The position numbers and the translations under genes were made by a program. Shown here piece after piece: positions 56,248 to 64,000 of a stretch of 64,000 nt of DNA. Position 1 is the first letter of the stretch, and every line of letters begins with the position of its first letter. Source of the DNA: Billgrantia antri. Its GTDB lineage: Bacteria > Pseudomonadota > Gammaproteobacteria > Pseudomonadales > Halomonadaceae. The notes under the pieces were generated by a model. That model worked only from the letters and a program-made list of their open reading frames with translations. It did not search any database and was not told the DNA's origin. The DNA lies in the NCBI RefSeq assembly GCF_019430905.1, contig NZ_JAHYCA010000005.1:1-64000 (forward strand), in the 5' to 3' direction.

Positions 56248-56634
56248 TCAACAGAGCGCCGCGCGGCGCTCCGGTCGGTTGCCCATGCCCTGCAGGCGCA
56301 CCTGCAGGGCACCGAGGCGGACAGCCTCGCCGCGCTCGGCGGCGGCAAGTGCGGCCATGATCCAGGACGGCATGTCCGCGGCCAACCCGTAGTAGACCCA
56401 CTGCCCATCACGCCGATCCTGCAGTAGCTCGCACTCTCTCAGTTGGGCCAGGTGGCGCGATACCTTGGGCTGGGATTCACCGAGCGCATGGGTCATCTCG
56501 CATACGCACAGCTCCCCCTCGCGCAGAATCAGCAGGGTCACCAGCAGGCGCGTCTCGTCGGCGAGACACTTGAACAGTCGGGACGGGGTCAATGAGGTCA
56601 CGCCATCTCTCAGCATCAATGAGCCTGTCCGCAT
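56248..56634 (-). CDS. ArsR/SmtB-family transcriptional regulator
   Basis: Winged-helix repressor of up to 128 residues. The ELCVCEM segment in the recognition-helix region carries the CxC pair used for As(III)/Sb(III) sensing in classical ArsR, followed by GESQPKVSRHLAQLRE and the wing RRDGQWVYYGL. The start is uncertain between ATG 56634 and ATG 56616 (both weak ribosome-binding sites). It lies 25-43 bases downstream of pstB on the same strand, where phoU is usual. No arsenite pump or arsenate reductase gene is visible. Confidence 0.88.
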   Translation of the reverse strand: MRTGSLMLRDGVTSLTPSRLFKCLADETRLLVTLLILREGELCVCEMTHALGESQPKVSRHLAQLRECELLQDRRDGQWVYYGLAADMPSWIMAALAAAERGEAVRLGALQVRLQGMGNRPERRAALC

Positions 56635-56659
56635 CTTAGCGCATCCCGACCGCCCCGGA

Positions 56660-57505
56660 TCAGCCGTAGCGTCCAGTAATGTAATCCTCCGCCTTCTTTG
56701 TCGCCGGCGTAGAGAACATCGTCTTGGTGTCGTTGTATTCGATGATTTCGCCGAGATGAAAGAAGGCGGTGTAGTCCGCCACCCGCGCCGCTTGCTGCAT
56801 GTTGTGGGTCACCGTGACGATGGTGAACTGCTTCTTGAGCTTGTCCATCAGGTCTTCGATGGTGGCGGTCGATATCGGGTCCAGCGCCGAGGTCGGCTCG
56901 TCCATCAGGATCACGTCGGGCTGCACGGCGATCGCGCGGGCGATGCACAAGCGCTGCTGCTGCCCGCCCGACAGCGACGTGCCGGGCTGGTGCAGCTTGT
57001 CCTTTACCTCCTCCCACAGGCCGGCATCACGCAGGGCGCGCTCCACCAGTTCGTCCTGCTCGGCCTTGCGTCCGACCAGGTCGTGCATGCGCGGTGCGTA
57101 GGCGATGTTCTCGTAGATCGACTTGGGGAACGGATTGGGTTTCTGGAACACCATACCTACGCGGCGCCTGAGCGCCACTTCATCCATCTTGCGGGCGTTG
57201 ACGTCACGACCGTCCATCTCCACCAGCCCCTCGATACGCACGCCGGGGATAAGGTCGTTCATGCGGTTGAGACAACGCAGAAAGGTCGACTTGCCACAGC
57301 CCGACGGACCGATGAGTGCGGTAACGTTCTTCTGGTACAGGTCGATGTTGAGGCTTTTCAGCGCCTGGGATTCGCCGTACCAGAGGCTGAGGTCTCGCAC
57401 ACGGATGCTCAACTCGTGATTGGCATCCTGATTGCGCGTCACCGGCTGGCCGGTCTGAGAACGAGACATGGGGGTACTACTCCGCTCGGATACTTGAATG
57501 TTCAT
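56660..57505 (-). CDS. pstB: Phosphate ABC transporter ATP-binding protein
   Basis: ATPase of the high-affinity phosphate importer (281 residues). A polar N-terminal extension of about 30 residues precedes [18 protein letters not shown]. Walker [10 protein letters not shown], signature [14 protein letters not shown], Walker [13 protein letters not shown]. Part of pstS-C-A-B; the pstA gene is 21 bases upstream. Confidence 0.97.
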   Translation of the reverse strand: MNIQVSERSSTPMSRSQTGQPVTRNQDANHELSIRVRDLSLWYGESQALKSLNIDLYQKNVTALIGPSGCGKSTFLRCLNRMNDLIPGVRIEGLVEMDGRDVNARKMDEVALRRRVGMVFQKPNPFPKSIYENIAYAPRMHDLVGRKAEQDELVERALRDAGLWEEVKDKLHQPGTSLSGGQQQRLCIARAIAVQPDVILMDEPTSALDPISTATIEDLMDKLKKQFTIVTVTHNMQQAARVADYTAFFHLGEIIEYNDTKTMFSTPATKKAEDYITGRYG

Positions 57506-57526
57506 CGATTCGTGACCTCGGTTGGC

Positions 57527-58693
57527 CTACCAGCGGCGCTCGAATTTCTTGCGCAGGATGACGGCAGTGGCATTCAGGAAAATAAGAATGGACAACAGGA
57601 CCAGGATGCCGCCCGCGGTTTTCTCGACGAAGGCGCGCTCAGGCTCCCCCGCCCAGGTGAAGATCTGTGCCGGCAGCACGGTGGCAGCCTGGGTGAACGA
57701 GGCCGACACGTCAGGAATGAAGGCGACCATGCCGACGATGATCAGCGGCGCCGTCTCCCCCATGGCCTGGGCCAGGCCGATGATCGAACCAGTCATGATG
57801 CCCGGCATGGCCAGCGGCAGCACGTGGTCGCGAACCACTTGCCAGCGCGAGCAGCCGACGCCGAAGGCGGCATGGCGAATCGAATCCGGCACGCTGCGCA
57901 GCGCCGTGCGCGTGGCGATGATGATCACCGGCAGTGTCATCAGCGCCAATGTCATGCCGCCCACCAGCGGCGAGGAGCGCGGCACGCCGAAGAAGCTGAT
58001 GAAGATCGCCAGCCCCAGCAGGCCGAACAGGATCGAGGGGATCGCTGCCAGGTTGTTGATATTGATCTCGATCAGCTGGGTAAAGCGATTGTCAGGGGCA
58101 AACTCCTCGAGATAGACCGCCGTCATCACCCCGATGGGGAAGGAGATGGCCAGCGTCACCAGCATGGTCAGCACCGTCCCCACCGCGGCAGAGAGAATGC
58201 CCGCACTCTCGGCCATCTTGGAATCGCCGCGCGTGAAGAATGTGGTATTGAAACGCAGCTCCAGGCGGCCGGCTTCGATCAACTCATCGACCACCTCCTG
58301 CTGGTTGCCGCGCAGCTTGTTGTCGTGCCCCTTGAGGTACTGGTCCACTTCGCTCGTGGCCAACACCCAGCGGGTCTCGCTGGTGCCCAGCAGCTCGGGA
58401 TTGGCACGCAGCTGGCCAGGAATGAGGCGTTCGAAGGTCCGGCTCACCAGCCTGGCGACCTCGGGGTCCATGGCGGCACGCCCCATGCGGGTCGCATCCT
58501 CGTTGTACTCCAGCTCGACCTGGATATAGGCCTGCTGGAAGGCCGGTAGCCCCTTGCTCAGCATGTCAGCAAAGAACAGCACCAGAAAGAGGCCTGCCAG
58601 CCCCAGCGCACTCATGGAAATCCACTTCAGCCGCGCCGACTTGCGGTGACGCTTCTTCAGCTGCGAGCTGATGACGTCGAAGGATTGGCTCAT
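57527..58693 (-). CDS. pstA: Phosphate ABC transporter permease PstA
   Basis: Inner-membrane permease of 388 residues, larger than the E. coli protein. After the first helix (about 25-45) comes a periplasmic loop of roughly 110-120 residues of the DUF3333 type, then the core helices with the EAA-like loop (DSIRHAAFGVGCSRWQVVRDH). It pairs with PstC. 18 bases separate it from pstC. Confidence 0.94.
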   Translation of the reverse strand: MSQSFDVISSQLKKRHRKSARLKWISMSALGLAGLFLVLFFADMLSKGLPAFQQAYIQVELEYNEDATRMGRAAMDPEVARLVSRTFERLIPGQLRANPELLGTSETRWVLATSEVDQYLKGHDNKLRGNQQEVVDELIEAGRLELRFNTTFFTRGDSKMAESAGILSAAVGTVLTMLVTLAISFPIGVMTAVYLEEFAPDNRFTQLIEININNLAAIPSILFGLLGLAIFISFFGVPRSSPLVGGMTLALMTLPVIIIATRTALRSVPDSIRHAAFGVGCSRWQVVRDHVLPLAMPGIMTGSIIGLAQAMGETAPLIIVGMVAFIPDVSASFTQAATVLPAQIFTWAGEPERAFVEKTAGGILVLLSILIFLNATAVILRKKFERRW

Positions 58694-58711
58694 CGGGTCG
58701 TATCCTCGGCG

Positions 58712-59968
58712 TTACAGGTTGTTGACGCGGTATTTGGCACGGAAGCGACGAATCATCAGCACCGACACCAGGTTCAGGCTCAGCGTGACGGCAAACAGCA
58801 CCAGCCCAAGGGCGAAGGCCGAGAGCGTCTCGGCGCTCTCGAACTCGAGATCTCCGGTCAACGCGGCCACGATGCGCACCGTCACGGTGGTCATGTCCTC
58901 TAGCGGGTTGGCCGTCAGGTTGGGCCGCATGCCGGCGGCCATCACCACGATCATGGTCTCGCCTAGCGCTCGCGACACCGCCAGCAGCGACGCAGAAATG
59001 ATGCCGGGTAGCGCCGCGGGAATGACCACGTCGCGAATGGTCTCCCCCTTGGTCATGCCCAGGGCCAGCGACCCCTGCCGCATGCTGTCTGGCACGGAGT
59101 TGATGACATCGTCGGAAAGCGACGAGATGAAAGGAATGATCATGATGCCCATCACCACGCCCGGTGCCACGGCATTGTTGAACGAGGCATCGAGGCCGAA
59201 GAAACCGGCAATGTTGACGATGATCGGCGCCACCGTGATGGCAGCAAAGAAGCCGTAGACCACGGTGGGTATGCCGGCCAGCACCTCCAGGGTCGGTTTG
59301 GCCAGGGTGCGCACGCGCTGGGGAGCGAACTCCGCCATGTAGATGGCCGCCAGCAAGCCGATGGGAATGGCTACCAGCATGGCGATCGCGGTGATCATGA
59401 AGGTGCCGGCGAACAGCGGTACCGAGCCGAACTGGGCGGCACTGGAGGCGTCGTCCGCCCGTCCGGCCGCTGCCAGAAAACTCGCGCCCGGATTCCACAC
59501 GGTGCCGGTAATGAACTCCCAGAAGTTGTGCATCTGGAAGAAGCGCAGCGCCTCGAAGACGATCGAAAACAGAATACCGAAAGTGGTGAAGATCGAGATC
59601 AGCGCAGCACTTACCAGCAGCCAACGAATCACCCGCTCGATGGCCTCGCGGGCATGAAAGTCGGGACGCACGCAGCGGATACCGACGGCGGCGCCGATGG
59701 CGGCGACCGCCAGGCTGACCGCCAGCAGGTAGGCGGTGGGAATCTCGGCCCCCACTAGCAGCATCAGGAAAGCACCGACGGCGCCGACCAGCAACGCCGG
59801 CCCGGCGGTAGCGACGACCGTGAACCAGGCGTACTGATCGGGCTGGGCGTACATGGCCTGTCCCGAGGCTCGAACCCTGGCAGCCTTGGACCGCCCCAGG
59901 ATAAAAGCGATCAGCCCCAGCAACAGCAGGCCGCCTAGGAAAAGGATCAGATGTTGATTGGTCTGCAT
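58712..59968 (-). CDS. pstC: Phosphate ABC transporter permease PstC
   Basis: Inner-membrane permease of about 418 residues, long type. An extra N-terminal membrane region (helices at about 5-22 and 48-92) precedes the conserved core (FAPQRVRTLAKPTLEVLAGIPTVVYG, EAA loop SVPDSMRQGSLALGMTKGETIRDV). The start MQTNQHLI at 59968 has GAGAGAG upstream. It follows pstS by 101 bases. Confidence 0.94.
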   Translation of the reverse strand: MQTNQHLILFLGGLLLLGLIAFILGRSKAARVRASGQAMYAQPDQYAWFTVVATAGPALLVGAVGAFLMLLVGAEIPTAYLLAVSLAVAAIGAAVGIRCVRPDFHAREAIERVIRWLLVSAALISIFTTFGILFSIVFEALRFFQMHNFWEFITGTVWNPGASFLAAAGRADDASSAAQFGSVPLFAGTFMITAIAMLVAIPIGLLAAIYMAEFAPQRVRTLAKPTLEVLAGIPTVVYGFFAAITVAPIIVNIAGFFGLDASFNNAVAPGVVMGIMIIPFISSLSDDVINSVPDSMRQGSLALGMTKGETIRDVVIPAALPGIISASLLAVSRALGETMIVVMAAGMRPNLTANPLEDMTTVTVRIVAALTGDLEFESAETLSAFALGLVLFAVTLSLNLVSVLMIRRFRAKYRVNNL

Positions 59969-60069
59969 GTCTCTCTCTCGGGTAACTGACGACGGCAGGG
60001 TGCCGGAACGTGCAAAGGCCGGCAACCCGAGAGCTGCCGGCCGACCAGGCCTCCCTGCCTGCTGCCTTG

Positions 60070-61098
60070 TTATTTCAGGTCGGAAGCCTGCAGGCTGGCA
60101 CGCTCTTCGACCCTGGCGCGCGTCTGCTCGCGCTCTGCCTCAGGCAGCGGAATCAGGCCAAGGTCTGTCAGGTAACCACCCTCGCCGATCATCTCCTCGG
60201 AGACGAACATCTCGACGTAGTCATACAGCGGCGATACGTCCTGAGCGTGCTGGTTCTTTACGTAGAAGAACAGCGAGCGGGCGATCGGATAGTCGCCGGC
60301 ACTGATGGCCTCGGCTTCCGGCTCGACGCCGCCGATGCTCGAAGCGTTCAGCGCCTCCTGGTTCTCGACCAGGAAAGAGTAGCCGAAAATGCCGAAGGAG
60401 CCGGTGTCTTCTGCCAGACGCTGGACGATCAGGTTGTCATTCTCACCCGCGTCGATATAGGCACCGTCGGCCCGAATATCGGTGTAGGCTTCGCCACCAT
60501 AAGCCTCCATGTCTTCGGAGACGGCCTCCATGACCAGCTCCTCGAAGGCATCGCGAGTGCCGGAAGTAGTGGGCGGTCCATAGATGGAGATTTCGCGATC
60601 CGGCAGCGAGGCGTCAATGTCGCTCCACTTCTCGTAAGGGTTGTCGACCAGCTCGCCGTCCTGCGGCACCTTGGCTGCCACGGCCAGGAACAGCTGCTCA
60701 AGGGTCAGGTCCAGTGCTTCGTTCTCACTGGACTGGGCGAAAACGATACCGTCGGAGCCGATCTTGACTTCGGTGACGTCGGTGACGCCGTTTTCTTCGC
60801 AGCGCTCGAGCTCCGAGGATTTGATGCGGCGAGAGGCGTTGGAGATATCGGGAGTACCCTCACCCACACCGTTGCAGAACAGACGAATACCACCGCCGGA
60901 GCCAGTCGACTCGATCACCGGCGTCGGGTATTCGGTGATGGCACCGAACTCCTCGGTCACGTAGCTGGCAAACGGGTAAACGGTGCTGGAGCCGACGATG
61001 CGGATCTGTTCGCGAGCCTGTGCGACGCCCACCACGCCCATGACGGCGGCAGCAACGATCGTGGTCTTGAAGACACGGCTCTTGATGGTGCGGTTCAT
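60070..61098 (-). CDS. pstS: Phosphate-binding protein PstS
   Basis: Periplasmic phosphate receptor of 342 residues. The signal peptide ends AQA/R (MNRTIKSRVFKTTIVAAAVM start). Phosphate-binding segments are IVGSSTVYPFA, STGSGGGIRLFC and the later TSGTRDAFEE. The mature protein is very acidic, as in halophilic bacteria. GGAG lies 8 bases before ATG 61098. A Pho box upstream indicates PhoB control. Confidence 0.95.
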   Translation of the reverse strand: MNRTIKSRVFKTTIVAAAVMGVVGVAQAREQIRIVGSSTVYPFASYVTEEFGAITEYPTPVIESTGSGGGIRLFCNGVGEGTPDISNASRRIKSSELERCEENGVTDVTEVKIGSDGIVFAQSSENEALDLTLEQLFLAVAAKVPQDGELVDNPYEKWSDIDASLPDREISIYGPPTTSGTRDAFEELVMEAVSEDMEAYGGEAYTDIRADGAYIDAGENDNLIVQRLAEDTGSFGIFGYSFLVENQEALNASSIGGVEPEAEAISAGDYPIARSLFFYVKNQHAQDVSPLYDYVEMFVSEEMIGEGGYLTDLGLIPLPEAEREQTRARVEERASLQASDLK

Positions 61099-61162
61099 GC
61101 GGGTCACTCCTGTCGATGAGAAAGGTATCTCGCCCTTGCATGGCATACGATGCCGACACTCG

Positions 61163-61180
61163 ATGACAGCTTCATGACAA
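61163..61180 (-). promoter_or_regulatory. Pho box (PhoB site) upstream of pstS
   Basis: On the minus strand TTGTCAT-GAAG-CTGTCAT: two direct 7-mers 11 bases apart, matching the consensus CTGTCAT-N4-CTGTCAT at all but one position. It lies about 65 bases before the pstS ATG, so the pst genes should be induced by phosphate starvation. Confidence 0.88.
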
Positions 61181-61222
61181 TGTGACCAAACTTTATCGCC
61201 CCCGCAAATCCTGGCAATTCAA

Positions 61223-62428
61223 TCAGGGCGACGACGGGCCAGCAGCCGTCAGCCCTGCCCTGCCCGCCAGCACACGCAACCCCAGATTGCCCGCCAGCGA
61301 GGCTCCCAGCATGGTGGCCACCATGGGCCAGGCGCTGTCGATCTGGAAGGCACCCACCAGCACGCCGGCCAGGGCGCCGCAGGAGAACTGGATGCTGCCC
61401 TGCAAGGCGGCCGCCGTGGCGCTCATATGATGGAAGTGATCGAGCAGCGAGGAGATGGCGTTGGGCGCCACCAGGCCAATGGTGCCGGCGAACAGCATGA
61501 TCAGCGGCACCACGCTCCATAGCGACTCCAGCCCGGTAGCGACCAGCAGTGCGAGCCCGCAGGCCGCCGCCAGTTGAATGGCCAGCCCCAGGCGCAGATT
61601 CTGTTGCGGACTGCGCCGGCGCAGCAAGCGGATGTTGAGGCGATTGGAAGCCGCCATGGTGACCACGTTGACGCCGAACACCAGCGGATAGTGCCCCGGG
61701 CTCAGCCCGTAATGCTCCAGATAGAGGAAAGGCGAGGCAGTGATGAAAGCAAACAGCCCGGCGAAGGACATGGAGGCCGCACACACGTAGCCCATGGCCT
61801 CGCGGTGGCGCAGCACGCTGACATAGTTACCCAGCATCTGGCGCGGCGAGGCGGCAGGCGCCCCGGGAGCGCGGGTCTCCGGCAGCCGGGTACCCATCAG
61901 CCACATCAGGAAGGCGGCATAGCCGGCCAGGAAGACGAAGATCAGCCACCAGTCGCCAAGATAGAGCAGCCCACTACCCACGACCGGCGCCGCCAGGGGC
62001 GCCAGCAGCATGATGATCGCCATGGTCGACATCACCTTGGCAGCCTGCCGACCGCTGAAGCAGTCCCGCACGATGGCCGCCGAGTTGACCACCGTGGCAC
62101 CTCCCCCCAACGCCTGCACGAACCGCCAGGCCAACAGCTCCGTTAACGAGTCAACGCTGGTGATCACCAGGCTCGCCAGGAGGAAGACCACCAGGCCACC
62201 CAGCAGCACCGGCTTTCGCCCCACCCGGTCGGAGAGCGGCCCGAACAGCAGCTGGCCCAGGGCAAAGCCGGCCAGGAAAGCGCTCAGCGAGAGTTCGGTA
62301 TGGTGAATACTGGCGCCGATACTGTCAGCCAGTGCCGACATGGCGGGTAGATAGGCGTCGATGGCAAAAGGAGCCAATGCAGTATTGGTAGCCACAAGCA
62401 GGGCCACGCGTCGGGGAGAGAGGGTCAA
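61223..62428 (-). CDS. Bcr/CflA-family MFS drug efflux transporter
   Basis: Twelve-helix major-facilitator protein of 401 residues. It has the motif A region LFGPLSDRVGRKPVLLGG between helices 2 and 3 and the antiporter motif C-like GLLYLGDWWL block. The N-terminus ATNTALAPFAIDAYLPAM is typical of Bcr/CflA drug-proton antiporters. The start is TTG (62428) with GGAG 5 bases upstream. It is upstream of, but probably not co-regulated with, pstS. Substrate unknown. Confidence 0.9.
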   Translation of the reverse strand: MTLSPRRVALLVATNTALAPFAIDAYLPAMSALADSIGASIHHTELSLSAFLAGFALGQLLFGPLSDRVGRKPVLLGGLVVFLLASLVITSVDSLTELLAWRFVQALGGGATVVNSAAIVRDCFSGRQAAKVMSTMAIIMLLAPLAAPVVGSGLLYLGDWWLIFVFLAGYAAFLMWLMGTRLPETRAPGAPAASPRQMLGNYVSVLRHREAMGYVCAASMSFAGLFAFITASPFLYLEHYGLSPGHYPLVFGVNVVTMAASNRLNIRLLRRRSPQQNLRLGLAIQLAAACGLALLVATGLESLWSVVPLIMLFAGTIGLVAPNAISSLLDHFHHMSATAAALQGSIQFSCGALAGVLVGAFQIDSAWPMVATMLGASLAGNLGLRVLAGRAGLTAAGPSSP

Positions 62429-62570
62429 GAGAACTCCGTGTCACCTCGGTAAAAAAAGCTAGGAGGCTAATCATAGCGCAACTGCCGGCGTGCTGCCTCG
62501 GCCAGGCGGCTGTTCGCTTCACCTTCCAGTTGCTAAAGTGGCTCGATACCGACACTCAGGAGAGACTGCA

Positions 62571-63506
62571 ATGGCAGAGGACCTGCTTAGCCAACTCAAG
62601 ACGATGAGCACCGTGGTGGCCGACACCGGAGACATCGATGCCATCCGTCGTTTTCAGCCCACCGATGCCACCACCAACCCTTCGCTGATCCTGCAGGCCG
62701 CCCAGCACGAAGACCGGCGCAAGCGGCTTGGGGATATAGCCCGGCAGGCCACCGACATCGACGATGCCCTGGATGCAGTGGCCGTGGAGATAGGCAGCGA
62801 GATCAGTGGCCTAGTGCCCGGCTACGTCTCCACCGAAGTCAGCGCCCGGCTCTCCTTCGACACCGAGGCGACCCTGGCCCGGGCTCGTTCGCTGGTCGAG
62901 CGCTACGACCGCCACGGCATCGGCCCCGAACGCATCCTGATCAAGGTCGCCTCGACCTGGGAGGGCATCCGCGCCGCCCGCCAACTGGAGCGCGAAGGCA
63001 TCCATTGCAACCTGACCCTGCTGTTCAGCTTCGCTCAGGCACAAGCCTGCGCCGATGCGGGGGTCACGTTGGTCTCGCCCTTCGTCGGCCGCATTCTCGA
63101 CTGGAACCGGACCAAGTGGCCGGATGCCGACTTCAGCGGCGACAACGACCCCGGCGTCAAGTCGGTCAAGCGCATCTACGAGCACTACAAGGGGCATGGC
63201 TACAAGACCATTGTCATGGGGGCCAGTTTCCGCAATGTCGGCGAGATCCTGGCCCTGGCCGGCTGCGACCGCCTGACCATCTCCCCGGCCCTGCTCGGCG
63301 AACTGGCCGAGAGCCATGAGCGTCTCGAACGGCGGCTAAGCCCGGCCGGCGCCGAGACCTCGCCGCCGGAGCCCCAGGACGAAGCAGAGTTTCGCTGGGC
63401 AATGAACGAGGACGCCATGGCCACCGAGAAGCTGGCCGAGGGCATACGCAAGTTCGCCGACGACCAGCGCAAGCTGGAAAAGCTGCTGGGACAACTGCGT
63501 CAGTAA
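62571..63506 (+). CDS. tal: Transaldolase
   Basis: Pentose-phosphate enzyme (311 residues) exchanging dihydroxyacetone units between sedoheptulose-7-phosphate and glyceraldehyde-3-phosphate. The Schiff-base Lys lies in [13 protein letters not shown]; the N-terminal [20 protein letters not shown] and the [15 protein letters not shown] motif are diagnostic. ATG 62571 has AGGAG 8 bases upstream; an in-frame start at 62490 is not supported. Confidence 0.96.
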   Translation: MAEDLLSQLKTMSTVVADTGDIDAIRRFQPTDATTNPSLILQAAQHEDRRKRLGDIARQATDIDDALDAVAVEIGSEISGLVPGYVSTEVSARLSFDTEATLARARSLVERYDRHGIGPERILIKVASTWEGIRAARQLEREGIHCNLTLLFSFAQAQACADAGVTLVSPFVGRILDWNRTKWPDADFSGDNDPGVKSVKRIYEHYKGHGYKTIVMGASFRNVGEILALAGCDRLTISPALLGELAESHERLERRLSPAGAETSPPEPQDEAEFRWAMNEDAMATEKLAEGIRKFADDQRKLEKLLGQLRQ

Positions 63507-63536
63507 CATGACCGTCGCGGGAACAGAATGGGACGG

Positions 63537-63564
63537 GGCGTGGCGTCTTGCCTGACGCCACGCC
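63537..63564. repeat. Strong inverted repeat between tal and the STAS gene
   Basis: GGCGTGGCGTC and GACGCCACGCC pair perfectly over 11 bp with a 6-base loop. It lies between convergent genes, so a role in termination is likely, but no T-run follows on either strand. Confidence 0.6.
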
Positions 63565-63575
63565 TGGAACGTTCG

Positions 63576-64000
63576 CTAGTGCTTGTCGGTATGGGAGGTC
63601 TCTTGTGCCTCCAGCATTTCGACCAGCGGCTGAAACTCTTCCCGATTGTGATCGCTCATGCGCATGAGGATACGGTGCGCCTCGAGGATGCGCTTGCGCA
63701 TCCCTTCCATATCGGCGGGAATTTCGGGCAGGTCGCTGAGTTCGCAGGTTTCGGTCAGCGGAGCCTTGACCATGGCGAAGAACTGAGCGAAGCCCATGAC
63801 CTCGAGCATGCGCTGCACGTCGGGATTGTCCACCACGATGGTGGGCTTGTAGAGGATACGATCCTTGACCGCCATGGCCACCTTGGCCAGAAAACCCAGT
63901 GCAGTGGAGTCCACGTTGGTGGCCTCACGCAGATCGATTATCAGCGATTGCAGGCCCGGTGTGCGGGCGAGCTGCTGGGCCTGAGTATCCAGCGTCGCAC
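63576..64000 (-). CDS. STAS-domain anti-sigma factor antagonist (partial)
   Basis: The C-terminal about 141 codons of a STAS protein; the N-terminus is beyond the right edge. The core LIIDLREATNVDSTALGFLA carries the conserved Ser (in VDSTALG) that partner kinases phosphorylate. A C-terminal helical extension (about 45 residues, ending TSHTDKH) resembles the HsbA/RssC-like regulators of biofilm and general stress. The partner HPK-like kinase or response regulator is expected upstream, outside the window. Confidence 0.85.
   Translation of the reverse strand, partial: ATLDTQAQQLARTPGLQSLIIDLREATNVDSTALGFLAKVAMAVKDRILYKPTIVVDNPDVQRMLEVMGFAQFFAMVKAPLTETCELSDLPEIPADMEGMRKRILEAHRILMRMSDHNREEFQPLVEMLEAQETSHTDKH

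Noticed and set aside
56465..58549. 694-codon plus-strand frame over arsR, pstB and pstA
   Set aside because: Antisense to three conserved genes; His/Gln/Arg-rich translation without domains.
63537..63564. Classical intrinsic terminator after tal
   Set aside because: Stem is strong, but there is no T-run on either strand, so it is listed only as an inverted repeat.

Overview
The window is 64 kb of GC-rich, densely packed chromosomal DNA from a gammaproteobacterium. The best guess is Halomonadaceae (Halomonas or a close relative). This rests on Pseudomonas-like gene orders (plsX-fabD-fabG-acpP-fabF without fabH; Nudix/ThiE-argJ-secA; comEC-exbBD-msbA-lpxK-ycaR-kdsB), acidic exported proteins such as PstS, and strong G/C bias at third codon positions. 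No rRNA, tRNA, CRISPR array, insertion sequence, prophage or plasmid gene was seen. Almost everything is core genome.

Layout. 1-2544: divergent etfB (cut by the left edge) and ETF-ubiquinone oxidoreductase. 2623-16456 (minus strand): a long run yceD-rpmF-plsX-fabD-fabG-acpP-fabF-pabC-mltG-tmk-holB-pilZ-tatD-DUF1285-helicase-sseA, covering fatty-acid and phospholipid synthesis, then nucleotide and DNA metabolism. 16575-23635: maf/yceF, sppA, a HAD phosphatase, rluC and rne. The RNase E has an unusual C-terminal array of 29-residue repeats. 23730-32486 (minus): comEC-exbB-exbD-msbA-lpxK-ycaR-kdsB-ptp-murB, an envelope operon (lipid A export, Kdo and peptidoglycan precursors) tied together by 4-base stop/start overlaps. 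32596-37260: a DUF2062 protein, lolD/lolC and the aguA-aguB putrescine pair. 37395-43452: Nudix-ThiE fusion, argJ, secA, a small secreted-type ORF just upstream of secA, and a divergent DUF721 gene.

43473-45234 holds a small unknown protein and a winged-helix regulator coupled to a lipoprotein hydrolase. 45345-52840 is an acyl-CoA catabolism cluster: acyl-CoA dehydrogenase, OhrR-like regulator, SDR dehydrogenase, acyl-CoA synthetase, TetR regulator and thiolase, with several clear palindromic operators. 52895-56119: FetAB-type ABC exporter and a chemoreceptor. 56248-61098: pstSCAB with a Pho box, followed by an arsR gene rather than phoU. 61223-64000: Bcr/CflA efflux pump, transaldolase and a STAS protein cut by the right edge.

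The most interesting candidate is the 123-codon ORF at 42558-42929, on the secA strand and directly upstream of secA. It has an N-terminal signal-peptide-like segment and an Arg-Gly-Pro-Pro motif six residues before its stop, as expected for a SecM-like, export-monitoring translation-arrest peptide. Other points worth checking are the 174-bp near-perfect repeats in rne, a PsrA-type operator lying on the -10 box of the acyl-CoA dehydrogenase promoter, a structured spacer between the acyl-CoA synthetase and SDR genes, and repeated use of GTGA/TTGA stop-start overlaps.
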